A DNA stretch of 64,000 bases from Zygnema cylindricum (GCA_037447655.1 JBBHKE010001275.1:186001-250000); one strand, 5' to 3'; positions 29,922 through 42,600 are shown, numbered from the stretch's first letter. Program-made: numbers and translations. Notes: a model not told the origin generated them from the sequence alone.

Positions 29922-30864
29922 GTATATTCAGATCTCGAATATCAAGGGAGTCTAGGTCCAAGTCTTCCCCCCAGCTGCGAGAAGAGGACGAAGAGTTAGA
30001 CGAGATTGATCTATAGATGGTGGTAATACCAGATCTAGCGCCAGATGAACCTGTAAGTTGAGTCTAAACATTATGATCGGGTGACTGAAAAGGAGGGAAG
30101 CCGACACGGATGGAATCCTTGGCCGATCCACGATAAAGGTTTGAGCTTCTAGTTGTACTAGCCAGAAACTGGAAATTGTTCCAGTCTGTTGGCATGTAAA
30201 CCAACAGTTTTCCTATCCGAATGCAACTAGATGCCAAACCCCACTCAAGGCCAGTGTGCAAATGCCCACCGCCAGATCTACAAATCAACGACGCAGGTAG
30301 TATCTCAATCCACGCAAACAGGCACCACCCCTACGATTCGATCACCGGGGTTAGTCTAATCGCGAAACCCCGCTAATAAGGCCGTTCACGGCCAGATCTA
30401 ATAGACCACAATAAGTCACTTCAAGCCACACCAAGAAGAAACATGTCGCCTATACAAGGCCACTTGTGGCCAAATTTAATAAAGCGGGAAACTATTCAAG
30501 GCCCACAAGGCAAGATGTAGTAAAAGAGGAAATTGTCCAGGATCCCAAAGGCCAAATCTATTAAAATAAGAAATTATTCAGGGCCCGCAAGGTCAGATGT
30601 AAACAGGCAGCCCCTATCGAAGACCAACACGTTCAGATTTAGAGAAAATGTGACAACAATGTCTTATGCGGAAAGGAAGGCACAGCCTTCGGTCGGATCC
30701 TAACCCCTCTAGGTGACTGCACTTAACAACCTATCACGCGCCTACAACCACAAGGACCCGACTACTCACCTGGAGCGATTTGTAAGGTCTCCCACTGATG
30801 CTCCAACCTCCCTCGAATTTTGAATTGTCAAGAAAAGGTCACAACTCAAAATACCAAAGTAGTT
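29922..30864. other. Unassigned flank with degenerate minisatellite
   Basis: No gene is supported. A + frame ending at 30016 reads SPQLREEDEELDEIDL before a stop and could be the tail of an old polyprotein. From about 30440 to 30600 a period of about 42 bp is visible (GGCC..AAGGCAAGATGTA-like units), repeated four to five times with many differences. The last five bases before element C are its TSD. Confidence 0.4.
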
Positions 30865-30869
30865 AGTAG

Positions 30870-32258
30870 TGATGAAATTTATAAATCTTTATTTCAGTAA
30901 ATAGGGGTAAAAATAACTAAGAATATTTTTTAAGTAGTCTACTGTAATACTTACCTTAATTAGCATTACAATAGCTGAAAGTTCAGTAGAGTGTATTGTA
31001 CTTTTACAGGGACACGTGTCGGCAAAAGAACGTATGCAGGTTTTTCGGAGTGGCGCCGATTGTCAGCCACACGCGTCACGCAGTTGACGATTTGATTCAC
31101 AAGACGGACAAACACAATCTGAACCGAGTATTCCGGAAATATATGGTACAGTTCGACAGTACCATCGTCAATTGAATTTGTTCAAACGGACGCAATTTAG
31201 CTGGGACCACAAGCAATATTCACAAGGAACCACAAGTGACGAAGCACTCAGGTGCTTCGTACTACATGACCACATTTGGCTAGACTTTAGCGACTACCGC
31301 TGACTAAGCATTTGGAATGTTTTGTGTACGGTTGGAACGTTTTGTGTACGGTTCAATATCTAGAAATATGTGAATAACATTGTTTTGTAGTTAAGTGTAA
31401 TAAAAAATAGTGTTCCATTAATCAGGTTTTTATAAAATAATAATTAGAGTTTTGAGTTACAGTGACGTACAGGTAGGATGCTTTTCCGTTAGTCAGGATA
31501 ATAACAGTAGTAACGTTTACCCAAATTAGTGTAGATCAGTAGATACACACTGTGAGTATATAACTTAGGACTTAGCCAATTTTGTAGCATCCAGTTTCGG
31601 GAATATGATTTTCTAAGGGCAGTTTTTGGGAAACTTCCAGACATCATATCTTATGGTTTACCGGGTCATTTGGGGTGCAATTTTGGGAATTGTCATTTTA
31701 CTGTATTTTGTATCACTATGGCAAATTAGAGACATATTGGCCTTCTGAGTCATATTTGGTAGTGTTGGGTATCGAGGACCTTTTGCCGATATTTGATATA
31801 TATTGAATTTCAGGTACCCGATGTTCGATATATCGCTTCGATAAATCGAAAACCAAATTATCGCGATATATCGCCGATATATCGAACCATAAAAAAAATG
31901 ATTTTTTTTTTCAACCCCCCCCCCCCCCCCCCCCCCTCCCCTTCGGCGCGCTCGGGGGGGGCAAATATCCGTACGATTTTCCGTACAATGATTGTACGGA
32001 CACCAATTTTTTACGATATATATCGCGATAATTTATGTTGGTCCCGATAGGATATATCAAGGAATCTGCTCGATCGATATTCAATATATCGAATATCAAA
32101 ATTATCGCGATATGAATTAACCCGATACCCAACACTAATATTTGGTGTAAGCTGAAAGTTGGTTGTTGAGTAGGTGCTTGATAGCTTTTGTTGTTTTCTA
32201 TGTCTACTTCCACTACTACTGCTGGTTCTCCTCCTGCAACGGTGGTTGTAGAACAACA
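30870..32258 (+). repeat. 5' LTR of element C (with MITE)
   Basis: TG start at 30870, CA end at 32257-32258. Without the MITE and its duplicated 8 bp it is about 1003 bp, against 1024 bp for the 3' LTR. The gag start codon at 32200 lies inside the LTR. Confidence 0.85.
31760..32137. mobile_element. hAT-type MITE, copy 1
   Basis: It has terminal inverted repeats TAGTGTTGGGTATCG and an 8-bp TSD ATATTTGG at 31752-31759 and 32138-32145. The paralogous 3' LTR of the same element (about 47283) has the uninterrupted target, which proves the insertion ends. Inside are a run of more than 20 C, a G-rich tract and many CGATAT/ATATCG palindromes. There is no coding capacity. Confidence 0.92.
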
Positions 32259-34829
32259 AGTTATGGGCCTTTCGTCAAGAATTCCTATCTTCAATGGCCA
32301 AAAGTATGCGTATTGGGCGGCGATGATTGAATCTTCGTTTGAAACTGCTGACTTGTTGGGGGTCTTGGATGGCTCCCTTGATGAAACAGATCCGAGTTGG
32401 GCGAAAAAGAATTCAATGGCAAGGAACCATCTAATTCTTTGTATTTCAAAAAATCTGGTCATATCTCGCTTGAAAATGAAGAAGGCGAAGGAGATTTAGA
32501 CATCACTGAAATCTGCTTTTGAGAAAGCGAATGTCCAAGAAGAGCTCTTGGTGGCTGAAAAAAATTGGGGTACAAATACTCGGGGGGAACTATGGTCGAG
32601 TATTGTGACAACTTTCGTGCACTTATTGATGCACACTCTTCTGCTGGGGGGTCATTTCCTGAGTTTCAACAAGCAGCTTTGCTTATTAGAGGACTTCCTA
32701 GTAGTAAGAAAGGTGAAAATGCTCAATTAAAGAGTCATGATAAAGCTAGTTGGTCGTTTCAATTAGCATATAATCTTATATTGGAGGAAGAGTCTAATAC
32801 TAAACTCCATGAAGGAGAAGGAAAGGTTGAAGCTTTTGCAACAGACTTTGACAAAAGAGCTCAGTTTAATCAGAATATGAATCAGTTTAACCAGAATCAG
32901 AATCAGTTTAATCAGTTTAATCAAAGGCCAAATAGACAATCTTCTACTGCTTGTTTCTATTGTTAAGTTCTGAGAAGGGTCATGGATACAGGTACTGTCC
33001 TAAGCTGAAAAAGGCTAATGAGACAAGTTTATACAGGCCGGGTTGGCAGCAAAGCCAATATCACAAAGGCTTTTCTAGAAATCCTACTCGTGGAAATGCT
33101 CTCTTTTCAGCTTCTGCAACTGATGCACATGAGTCTTTGAGCTTTAATGAGCAAGACGAAGCGGAGCTATTTGCTATGGCGGCAGCAATAGAGGGTCCCA
33201 AGGATGCAGGATGGATCATGGATACGGGAGCATCGGCCCACATGTGCTGGAACAAGGCGGCTTTTACAACTCTGCAGCAAACGCCTCCAAAGAGTATATA
33301 CTATGCTTGTGGCATGAGTGTTCAAACACCTCCAAAGAGTATATACTATGTTTGTGGGATGAGTGTTCAAACCTCAGCTCAGGGTGATATATCTTTAATT
33401 GTAGATGTGGGGGGAAACTCGGCAGAGAGAACTCTTCACAATGTTTTGTATGTTCCAGACTTTAAAAATAATCTTTTTTCTACATCCTTAGTGGAAAGCA
33501 AAGGCTTTGAAGTCATTCTGAAAGGAGGTAGACAGGTTGTTAAGAAGAAAGGAAAAGTAGCAGTAACAGAAACTAGAGATGCTAGCAAAATGTACCGGAT
33601 GGACATGTCTGAATATAAGGAAAATGATGTTCTCTACTCCAGTGTCCAATCTGATAATGAGTTGTGGCATAAGAGATTAGGCCACATGAATTATGATAGT
33701 CTAAAGAAAATGTTGAATTCGGGAAAAGTTGATGGAGTTTCTCTCACATCTCATCCTATAAACTCATGTGATGGTTGTTCACTAGGCAAGATCCACAGAT
33801 TGCCATTTCCACAGGAAACAGACCACAGATCGGAAAGGGTTCTACAGCTAATACATTCTGATGTTCTCGGTCCTTCACAAGTGGCGTCAACAGGAGGCGT
33901 CCACTATAAGGTCACATTTACAGACGACTACTCGAGGTACACCAAAGTTTATTTCATGCAACATAAGAGTGAAGTGTTTACTCACTTCAAACACTACAAA
34001 GCTTGGGCGGAAAAGCTTCGTGGGGTTCCAATATTCGCGCTAAGATCGAACAACAAGGGAGAATACACATCGAATAAATTCGAAAAAATTCTCCTTCAAG
34101 AAGGTATCAGTCACAATCTTACAGTTCCATATACACCGAAACTGAATGGTGTTTTTGAGAGATTAAATAGGACGGTGACAGAGAGTGCATAGTCCATGCT
34201 TGCAGATAAAGGGCTAGATTTGAAATTTTGGGCTAAAGCACTTAACTGTGCTGTTTACATTAAAAATATAATTGCTTCTAGATATGTTAGCACTACACCT
34301 TATGAGTTGTGCTGTTTACTTTAAAAATATAATTGCTTTTAGATATGTTAGCACTACACCTTATGAGCTTTGGACAGGAGAAAAACCTGATGTTAGTCAC
34401 TTTAAAATCTTTGGCAGCAAGTGTTTTATTTTAGATACTTCTCATGATAATGGAAAATGGAGGCTAAAGGCCTACCTGGGATTTTCATGGGGTATGATGA
34501 TAATGCGAAAGGATATAGAGTTTTTGTATTGGAGAAAGAGAAAGTGATTATTTCTAGGAATATCCAGATTAAAGATGAACATGATTCAGTTGACCTTTTT
34601 CAAGTGCCAGATCAACCGGCCAAGGAAAAGCAGGAATATGTCATTTTTCACTATACGCACCGAGTCTACTTTCCACCGGCAAATGGGACACCTCTTCTTT
34701 CAGTTCCTCTAGAGCCTTCGCTAAATGTTTCACCCCAAGTTACACCTCACGAGGAAGGACCTGCTACATAGTCAATACCAAATCAGATTACAGTTCAAGC
34801 AAAGCAGAAAACTCAGAGGTTGCCGACGA
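32200..34829 (+). pseudogene. Copia gag-protease-integrase of element C
   Basis: Gag starts at ATG 32200 (MSTSTTTAGSPP) and is broken by a stop at 32497-32499 and a frameshift. Its end is rich in Asn and Gln (QFNQNQNQFNQF) before a split CCHC knuckle. The frame 32951-34192 then reads protease WIMDTGASAHMC, ELWHKRLGHMNYDSL and integrase HSDVLGPSQ. The RSDNGGEY motif appears as RSNNKGEY, so the second catalytic Asp is lost. Two internal tandem duplications are present: 45 bp at about 33279-33369 (in frame) and 61 bp at about 34250-34372 (frame-breaking). The frame runs into element D at 34830. Confidence 0.88.
32259..32270 (+). promoter_or_regulatory. Weak half-tRNA primer-binding site, element C
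   Basis: The LTR is followed by AGTTATGGGCC, a shorter match to the initiator tRNA-Met anticodon arm. It overlaps gag coding sequence. Confidence 0.5.
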
Positions 34830-35654
34830 TGTAGAAATTAAAGGTTATTTTAGTATTTTTTAGGTTTTGTAAAATGCAGAAAAGAAGCAGAGGCAGTTTG
34901 ACTCTAACTCCTCTCTCCAGCTTCCACACTTGTCGCAGTCACTGAAAGTTGGAGAGGGAGATAGAGCCATGGCCGCCTATGCTATCCCGACGGAGACAGA
35001 CATTAGGTTGGTAGATTTTACCAAAATAGATCTTGACGCATCTTGTTTCAAGACAAAACAAATATTGCGCAGGTATTTATGACAACCAAGATTGTAATTC
35101 GGCTTAATCGGACGACCACGAAGCATGTCGAGATCGCAGAATAGGTTTTCGGCGGTTTGCAGTTGACGTCACATCAATTGCCATGTGGCACAATCACATT
35201 GGATTACAGCATCTCTGGGGACTACAGAAACGAATCCAAAAGTGACATGTGTCGACTAGTTGGCCATGTAATACAATGGCCGTACAAAAAGTACACTGGC
35301 ACCTAGACCTTTCTATACGATACACTATTATGATTGGTGCCGTATTTCAGTAGATTGAGTTTTAGAGAGGGATAGGACTTAGAAAAATTTAGTAGATTGG
35401 ACCCTCTCTCTCAAAGACCTTGTGTACAAAAGGTCAACTTTGACCCTTCATAACTTACAGCTAAGGGGAGCAAATTCAAAGATTCTTTTTGATATCGACT
35501 CAGGGGAGATTTGTCTTCACAGGGTGAAGGTGGTCAGATTTTTTGTCTGCTAGGGTGGCTGTTATTTTTGTTGAAACACAAAAGGGTAAGGGTTATCCTA
35601 GAGGCTTCGTGTGAGCTGCCTACTCTGAGGACCTATGGAGGTCTCAGAGTTGTA
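34830..35654 (+). repeat. 5' LTR of element D
   Basis: 825 bp. Compared with the 3' LTR it lacks about 210 bp after position 35038, which includes the tRNA-like module. The hairpin is at 34913-34956. Confidence 0.85.
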
Positions 35655-35668
35655 GGTTATGGGCCCAC
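35655..35668 (+). promoter_or_regulatory. Primer-binding site (half-tRNA type), element D
   Basis: GGTTATGGGCCCAC directly follows the LTR. It is complementary to the initiator tRNA-Met anticodon arm. Confidence 0.8.
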
Positions 35669-36005
35669 CCTCTCGGGTGCCCATATTCAGTGGAGTTGAC
35701 TTCATATACTGCGAAAGTATGATGACACGAGCTCTATGTGAGAAACGGTTTTGGGGAATAGTGAGTGGACGGGTGAGGCGTCCATCATGTCTTGGATCCC
35801 TCCAGGGTTTACACGAGGCAGATTCACTAGAGATGCAGATCCATCTTCAACAGAGGAAACAAAGGAATGTGAGGTGGTGGACAAAGGAAAGGAGAAGGAG
35901 ACGGTCACAACAATAGCAGTCTGTTCGGCATTCATGTCACCTATTGTGAGGAACCAAGAGAATGATATCGATACCTGGGACTACAACAATATGGCGGCTA
36001 GGCAC

Positions 36006-37462
36006 TGTTGTTTTTGAAGATTTAGTTTCGTGCGTACATGAAATTTGGTGCGCACGCGACGTTTCGTGCGTATACATTTACGTGATATACTGTGGTGGTT
36101 CGAATGGATTTGTGGATTGGGGGGTAATTGTACGGATGAATTTAAAGTGACGTAAATGACAAATTAAGTGGCGCGGAATGCTTAATAGAAATGGACGGCG
36201 GATCGCGAATCGATCCGACTTTGAAATATTCGAAGTGTTTGAAAATGTACGTTGGCCGTACGAAATATAATGCGACAGGCACATTAATGAAAAGGACGCC
36301 GCTGGTACGGCGTATCAATTTTGGACAGTTGTACTTTTATTTGGTCAGCGGCATTTATGGCGAAGTACGTAGTAACGGTACAAACTAATTTGGATGGTTT
36401 GACGAGGTTTCGACAAGTGGATTTTCATGACCACGCGGCGTGACATCAAGGGTGCCGATGAAGAGCGACGGATGGCGGATATAGGCCGCCGAGATTTTTT
36501 ATGAAGTGGTGACGCGAAATCGCGTCAATCACACGATATTTATTTTTGGACGTTCCAGATTGTTTGACAAGTGATTCGTGGTACACGTGGAAGGCGGATG
36601 GCGTCCGCCGATATTTTCAAGGGATCTCATTATCTTTAATGACGTATTATTAGGTGGACCGTACATATGCGATGTCGGTTCACTACGTGGAATTATCTAC
36701 GAGTGACTAAGCGAGTTGTCGCTTATGACGCGTATTTTGCGGACGCGTCGGTATAAATATTTGAAACAACATTGTTTTGTCTTACGTGAATTAATATTTT
36801 AGTGTTGATTATTACAGTTTATATTTAGGTGGTCAATTAGGGTTTCGGTATTTTAATTTGTGTGTATGCAGTGTCGTACTTGCAGACAAGTGTACTCTTA
36901 TGATTGGTCGACTCTCAGGTGTACACTTACAGTTAGGATTATTTGTCGTAATAGGTTCTCATGATATAATACTACTTAGTGGAAGGTATGTTGGCTATTT
37001 TGACATGTAGCAATTCGTTCACAGCTCACAAGTGTATATATAGGAATGAGCTTTGTTAGGAATTTATCATCAATGCTGGTTAGTAAAGTGGGGACCGAAG
37101 ATGTAGACTTTTAGGGTTGCCGATTAGGTCATGCACTTTGAATGATATAATGATTATACTTTGATTATACTCTTGTTTATGTGTGATGCATTTGTGTGTT
37201 ATTATTTATTTATGTTTTTATATATGTTTGATATGCATTGTTTATGCATTTGTCCTAGGGTTTGTTTATGTCGATTATTCCATCAAACCTTAGATGTTGT
37301 CATAGGGTTTATTTATGTTTATTATTCCATGAAACCCTAAATGTTGTTGTATGTTAAATGGAGGATGCATTTCAAATGATTGTTCATTGACCTATTTTTG
37401 CTTAGCTTCTTGCATGATAGTTTGGGTGGCTTCTGCGGTCTATTTTAGACCAAAGAACAACA
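36006..37462 (+). repeat. 5' LTR of element E
   Basis: 1457 bp, TG start, CAACA end. It contains a 103-bp segment (about 36803-36906) that the 3' LTR lacks. Confidence 0.9.
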
Positions 37463-37477
37463 GGTTATGGGCCCACA
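37463..37477 (+). promoter_or_regulatory. Primer-binding site (half-tRNA type), element E
   Basis: GGTTATGGGCCCACA adjoins the LTR end, the same unusual primer match as in the copia families. Confidence 0.8.
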
Positions 37478-38299
37478 ACCCATCTATCATATGTTAGGTT
37501 AAGTCGATGTAGGTTTTTGTCACACGCATTGTAGCGGGTTAATATTGTCCTTGCTGGTTGTATTGCAGTAATGGTGTCTGTGTACCCATGAGATCGGCCT
37601 TATCATAGTGTTGGTATGTGCCGAGTTTAATCTTGCATCGCCCCAAGGGTTAACTTATTATTTTTGGAAAAATACATGTTTATTTTTGAAGAAGCATTTC
37701 GAAATGTGGAGATTTGACGTTTGATGGAGAGATGTGGAAGGTGGAGATTCGACGTTTGGGGGAGAGAGATCCGGAAGGTGGAATTGTGACATGTGGTGGA
37801 GAGATCCAAATTTTGTGGATCGATGATTGTTGAAAATTGGATTTGTAATGTAGATTTTGAGTTATTAGAATTTTTGGGAAAATACTATTTGTTAAATGTA
37901 TTTTTAATGGGAAATTTTGGGATCAGATTATTAAATGAAAAAGAAAAAAAATTGAAATCTAGATTTTATATGGTTGAGGTATAAATTGTGTGTTGGGTTA
38001 TATTATTAGTGTAATCCTTTAGTTTTAATTTTAGTTGACTTGAGATAGAATTGTGGGAAGTAGATTCAGATTTAGATATTGGTGAGAAAAAGAAAAATTG
38101 TTGTAATTGAAAATTGAAAAATATATTATGTATTATGAAATCTGGATGGTATATAGGCGCAGCGGAAGCGTTGGTGGAACAAGTGGAAAATTCTGTCGGA
38201 GGCATTTGGCGGATTCAGATGGAGGAGACATCAGGAGGTGACAGTATGACAGCTGATGACGTGGCATAATGGATGCACAAAACTAAATTTTCGGGGGAG
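37478..38299 (+). other. Non-coding interior of element E
   Basis: No open frame of note. Loosely repeated GGTGGAGATT / GAGAGATCC units occur at 37705-37810. The polypurine tract GGGGGAG lies just before 38300. Confidence 0.7.
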
Positions 38300-39653
38300 T
38301 GTTGTTTTTTGAAGATTTAGTTTCGTGCGTCCATGAAATTTGGTGCGCACGCGACGTTTCGTGCGTATACATTTACGTGATATACTGTGGTGGTTCGAAT
38401 GGATTTGTGGATTGGGGGGTAATTGTACGGATGAATTTAAAGTGACGTAAATGACAAATTAAGTGGCGCGGAATGCTTAATAGAAATGGACGGCGGATCG
38501 CGAAGCGATCCGACTTTGAAATATTCGAAGTGTTTGAAAATGTACGTTGGCTGTACGAAATATAATGCGACAGGCACATTAATGAAAAGGACGCCGCCGG
38601 TACGGCGTATCAATTTTGGACAGTTGTACTTTTATTTGGTCAGCGGCATTTATGGCGAAGTACGTAGTAACGGTACGGACTAATTTGGATGGTTTGACGA
38701 GGTTTCGACAAGTGGATTTTCATGACCACGCGGCGCGACATCAAGGGTGCCGATGAAGAGCGACGGATGGCGGATATAGGCCGCCGAGATTTTTTATGAA
38801 GTGGTGACGCGAAATCGCGTCAATCACACGATATTTATTTTTGGACGTTCCAGATTGTTTGACAAGTGATTCGTGGTACACGTGGAAGGCGGATGGCGTC
38901 CGCCGATATTTTCAAGGGATCTCATTATCTTTAATGACGTATTATTAGGTGGACCGTACATATGCGATGTCGGTTCACTACGTGGAATTATCTACGAGTG
39001 ACTAAGCGAGTTGTCGCTTATGACGCGTATTTTGCGGACGCGTCGGTATAAATATTTGAAACAACATTGTTTTGTCTTACGTGAATTAATATTTTAGGTC
39101 GACTCTCAGGTGTACACTTACAGTTAGGATTATTTGTCGTAATAGGTTCTCATGATATAATACTACTTAGTGGAAGGTATGTTGGCTATTTTGACATGTA
39201 GCAATTCGTTCACAGCTCACAAGTGTATATATAGGAATGAGCTTTGTTAGGAATTTATCATCAATGCTGGTTAGTAAAGTGGGGACCGAAGATGTAGACT
39301 TTTAGGGTTGCCGATAAGGTCATGCACTTTGAATGATATAATGATTATACTTTGATTATACTCTTGTTTATGTGTGATGCATTTGTGTGTTATTATTTAT
39401 TTATGTTTTTATATATGTTTGATATGCATTGTTTATGCATTTGTCCTAGGGTTTGTTTATGTCGATTATTCCATCAAACCTTAGATGTTGTCATAGGGTT
39501 TATTTATGTTGATTATTCCATGAAACCCTAAATGTTGTTGTATGTTAAATGGAGGATGCATTTCAAATGATTGTTCATTGACCTATTTTTGCTTAGCTTC
39601 TTGCATGATAGTTTGGGTGGCTTCTGCGGTCTATTTTAGACCAAAGAACAACA
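38300..39653 (+). repeat. 3' LTR of element E
   Basis: 1354 bp, nearly identical to the 5' LTR apart from the 103-bp gap after about 39096. Confidence 0.9.
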
Positions 39654-42600
39654 GGCACTTCATCCTCCGCCATCTTACTCAAGGGCTTGCATCTCCTCAT
39701 TCGCAGGTAGAGAGGGCATTCGATCTTTGGGTCGCTCTCATCGAGATGTACCGAAGTGGTACGATTCAGCAACAACAGTTGGCTAATCAGAAAATTAAAG
39801 AGTATGTATACAAAGGGTGGAAGATGTTCGATTTTTGCAATGAGCTTGCTACACTTTTCATGGAACTATAGAGTGCTGGAAAAGTATTTAGTGAATAGGA
39901 AAAGGTTAACTGTTTACTGATGAAGTTACCCAATGAGTTCGAGAACATAGTCAACCTTGTGCAAACTTGGTGGACTCAAGGTGGATATGGAATTCAGTGG
40001 TAGGGATGATTCTCCTTCGGGAGAATACAATTGAGATCCGAATGGGATGAAAGAGTGGGCAAGCTTTGGCAGCTGGGACCGATTAGAGGAACAATGATTC
40101 TCGGAAACCGGTCGAAAATTATCGAGGGGAGGGGCAGAAAAATCAGACCGAGGAGTTCATACCAAAAACTCCCAAGGGTTTGTGCCATTTTTGTAAGAAA
40201 CCAGGGCACTATATGGCCGAGTGCACAAAGTTAACCGAGCTGCGATTAAAGGAGGGGCTGGCCGGTAGACCCCCGAGCGGAAAAAAAAGGCCTTTTGTGA
40301 CACAGGTACATGAGGCGAAATCCGAGGACGAGGACGATAAACTTCTATTGGATGAGGAGTAGGAAGCAAAAAACGAGGTAGAAATTCCACAAAAGCAGAA
40401 ATGTGCTTTCGGTGGATTGAAAGGTGAAGCAGGCTAGATTGTAGATTCAGGTGCATCGATGCACATGTGTAAAGATAAACACCTGTTCACTAAGATAAGA
40501 AAAATTCCCACCGTAGAGATAGAGTACGGGGATGGGAGGATAGTCACTACTACTCTTGTAGGATCGGTAGATCTAAAAGTGTTCGTAGAAGGAAAGACAT
40601 CCATAGTTACATTCTCCGATGTATTGTTTATTCCGGAGTTGTATAGAAACCTCATCTCTACGTCTGTATTAGATGATAAGGGTTTTGATACTAGCACTAG
40701 GAAAGGAGTCTTTACTGTTAGTTTTGAGGAGGAAGTTTATTTTACTGCTGAAAAAGGTAGCCAATGGATGTTTAGGCTGATTTTAAGCAAAGAAAAGAAT
40801 AAACTTTATTATACTGGTGTCCATGAAATAATGTTGTGGCATATGAGGCTTGGGCATGTGAATCTATATAAGTTAAGAGAGATGAAAAAGATGGGAGTAG
40901 TGGAAGGGATTTAGTTGGGTGAAAGTGGTAATCTAAGTGATTGTAGTGGATGTGCTCAAGGTAAAGCACACAGGTTACCCCTTCCCAAAAACTGCCACCT
41001 ATTAGGGAGAAAAGATTTTAGATTTAGTACACACAGATATTTGGGGGCCAACCAGAGTGCCATTCCACGGGGAAGAGATTTATGATGACTATTACCGATG
41101 ATTGGTCTCGGTATTCCAGGGTGTATTTTTTGAAAAATTAGTCCGAGGCTCATGAATGTTTTAAACAATATAAAGCATGGAGTGAAAAACTCCATGAAAC
41201 CTCAATCAAGAGAGTAAGGAGTGACAATGGTGGAGAGTATACCTCTAACCAGTTTGAGGATTTTCTGAGAGAAGATGGAGTGCAACACCAAAGACAGTTC
41301 ATGAAAATCTTGAGCAGAATGGTGTAGTTGAAAGATTAAATAGAACACTAAGTGATAGTGCTAGGAGAGTGATGTCAAATAAGAAGATAGGAAAGAAGTT
41401 TTGGGCAAATGCAATGAACGGTGCAAATTATCTCAAGAATACAGTTCTTACTTTAGCAGTAAAAGGCCAAACACCCTATGAGAGATAGACAGGCCGAAAA
41501 CCAGATATTTCACACTTAAAGGTTTTCGGTAGTAAAGTGTTCAATTTAGACACAGATCGGTCAAACTGGAAGTTCGACCCAAAAGGAAAACCAGGATGTC
41601 TACTAGGATACGATGAAGATGTAAAAGGATATAGGGTCTATGATCTCAAAATAGAGGATATTATCCTAGTGATGCATCTAGTGGTTATGGATGAAGAAAA
41701 ATCTATATATCCCTTTAAGCATATACAACGACAATCAGAATCACATTTGAATCAGAAAATTCTGATGACTTTGAGCTTCCTAACTATCCAGGATTTTAAG
41801 AAGATGATGATCTTGCAAGCACAGATCAGATCGAGAAAGACCCAAATGTAAAACCCCTACTATTAACTCCAACCGAAGTGGAAGACGTGGTGGAAATCGA
41901 CCCGGAATCAAGGGATAGGGGAGAAGTAGAAACTGTTCGGAAGAATCCAAGAGAGCCATCTATTCCGGTAACCGAGTTTGAGGGAGGAAAAAGAAGCAGA
42001 AAAAGACTGAAAGAGAGGCAAGTTAACAATAAGGTAACCAAACTGTCTCACCCCGATGAACCTCAAACTTATAATGAGGTAATGACTTGTCCTGAGAGAA
42101 ACCGGTGGAAGACAACCATTAATGAGGAGATGGCCTCAATTATGACGGCCGATACATAGGAATTGATGGATTGTCCTCCTAACAGGAAGCCAATTGGGTG
42201 TAAGTGGGTATTTAAGCTGAAACTCAACCCGGATAACACCATTGAGCGCTACAAGGCTCGGTTAGTGGTAAAGTGATTTACCCAGAAATAGGGAATTGAC
42301 TACGATGAGACTTTTGCTCCGGTCGTCAGGTTTCTTTCGGTTCGGATACTTCTAAGTATGGCGGTAACAGAAGACATGGAAATGCATCTGATGGACATCA
42401 AGACAGCCTTTCTACATGGAGAGTTGGAAGAGGAAATTTTTCTGCGATAGCCCGAAGGATTTGTGGAGCAACGGAAGGAAAGTAAGGTATGCCGATTGAT
42501 CAAATCTTTGTATGTACTTAACAGGCGCCCCGGCAATGGAACAAAAAGCTCGATGAGTTTTTTACAGGTTTGGGATATATTCGGATCAGCTAAGATCATT

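Larger units (their letters stand above)
36006..39653 (+). mobile_element. Non-coding LTR element E (LARD/TRIM-like)
   Basis: The LTRs at 36006-37462 and 38300-39653 flank only 837 bp of internal DNA without a reading frame above about 80 codons. The TSD GGCAC (36001-36005 and 39654-39658) sits in gag of element D, and gag continues cleanly across it. A primer-binding site follows the 5' LTR and a polypurine tract precedes the 3' LTR, so it has the cis signals but no proteins. The LTRs differ by roughly ten substitutions plus one 103-bp indel, which suggests the youngest insertion of the nest. Confidence 0.93.
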
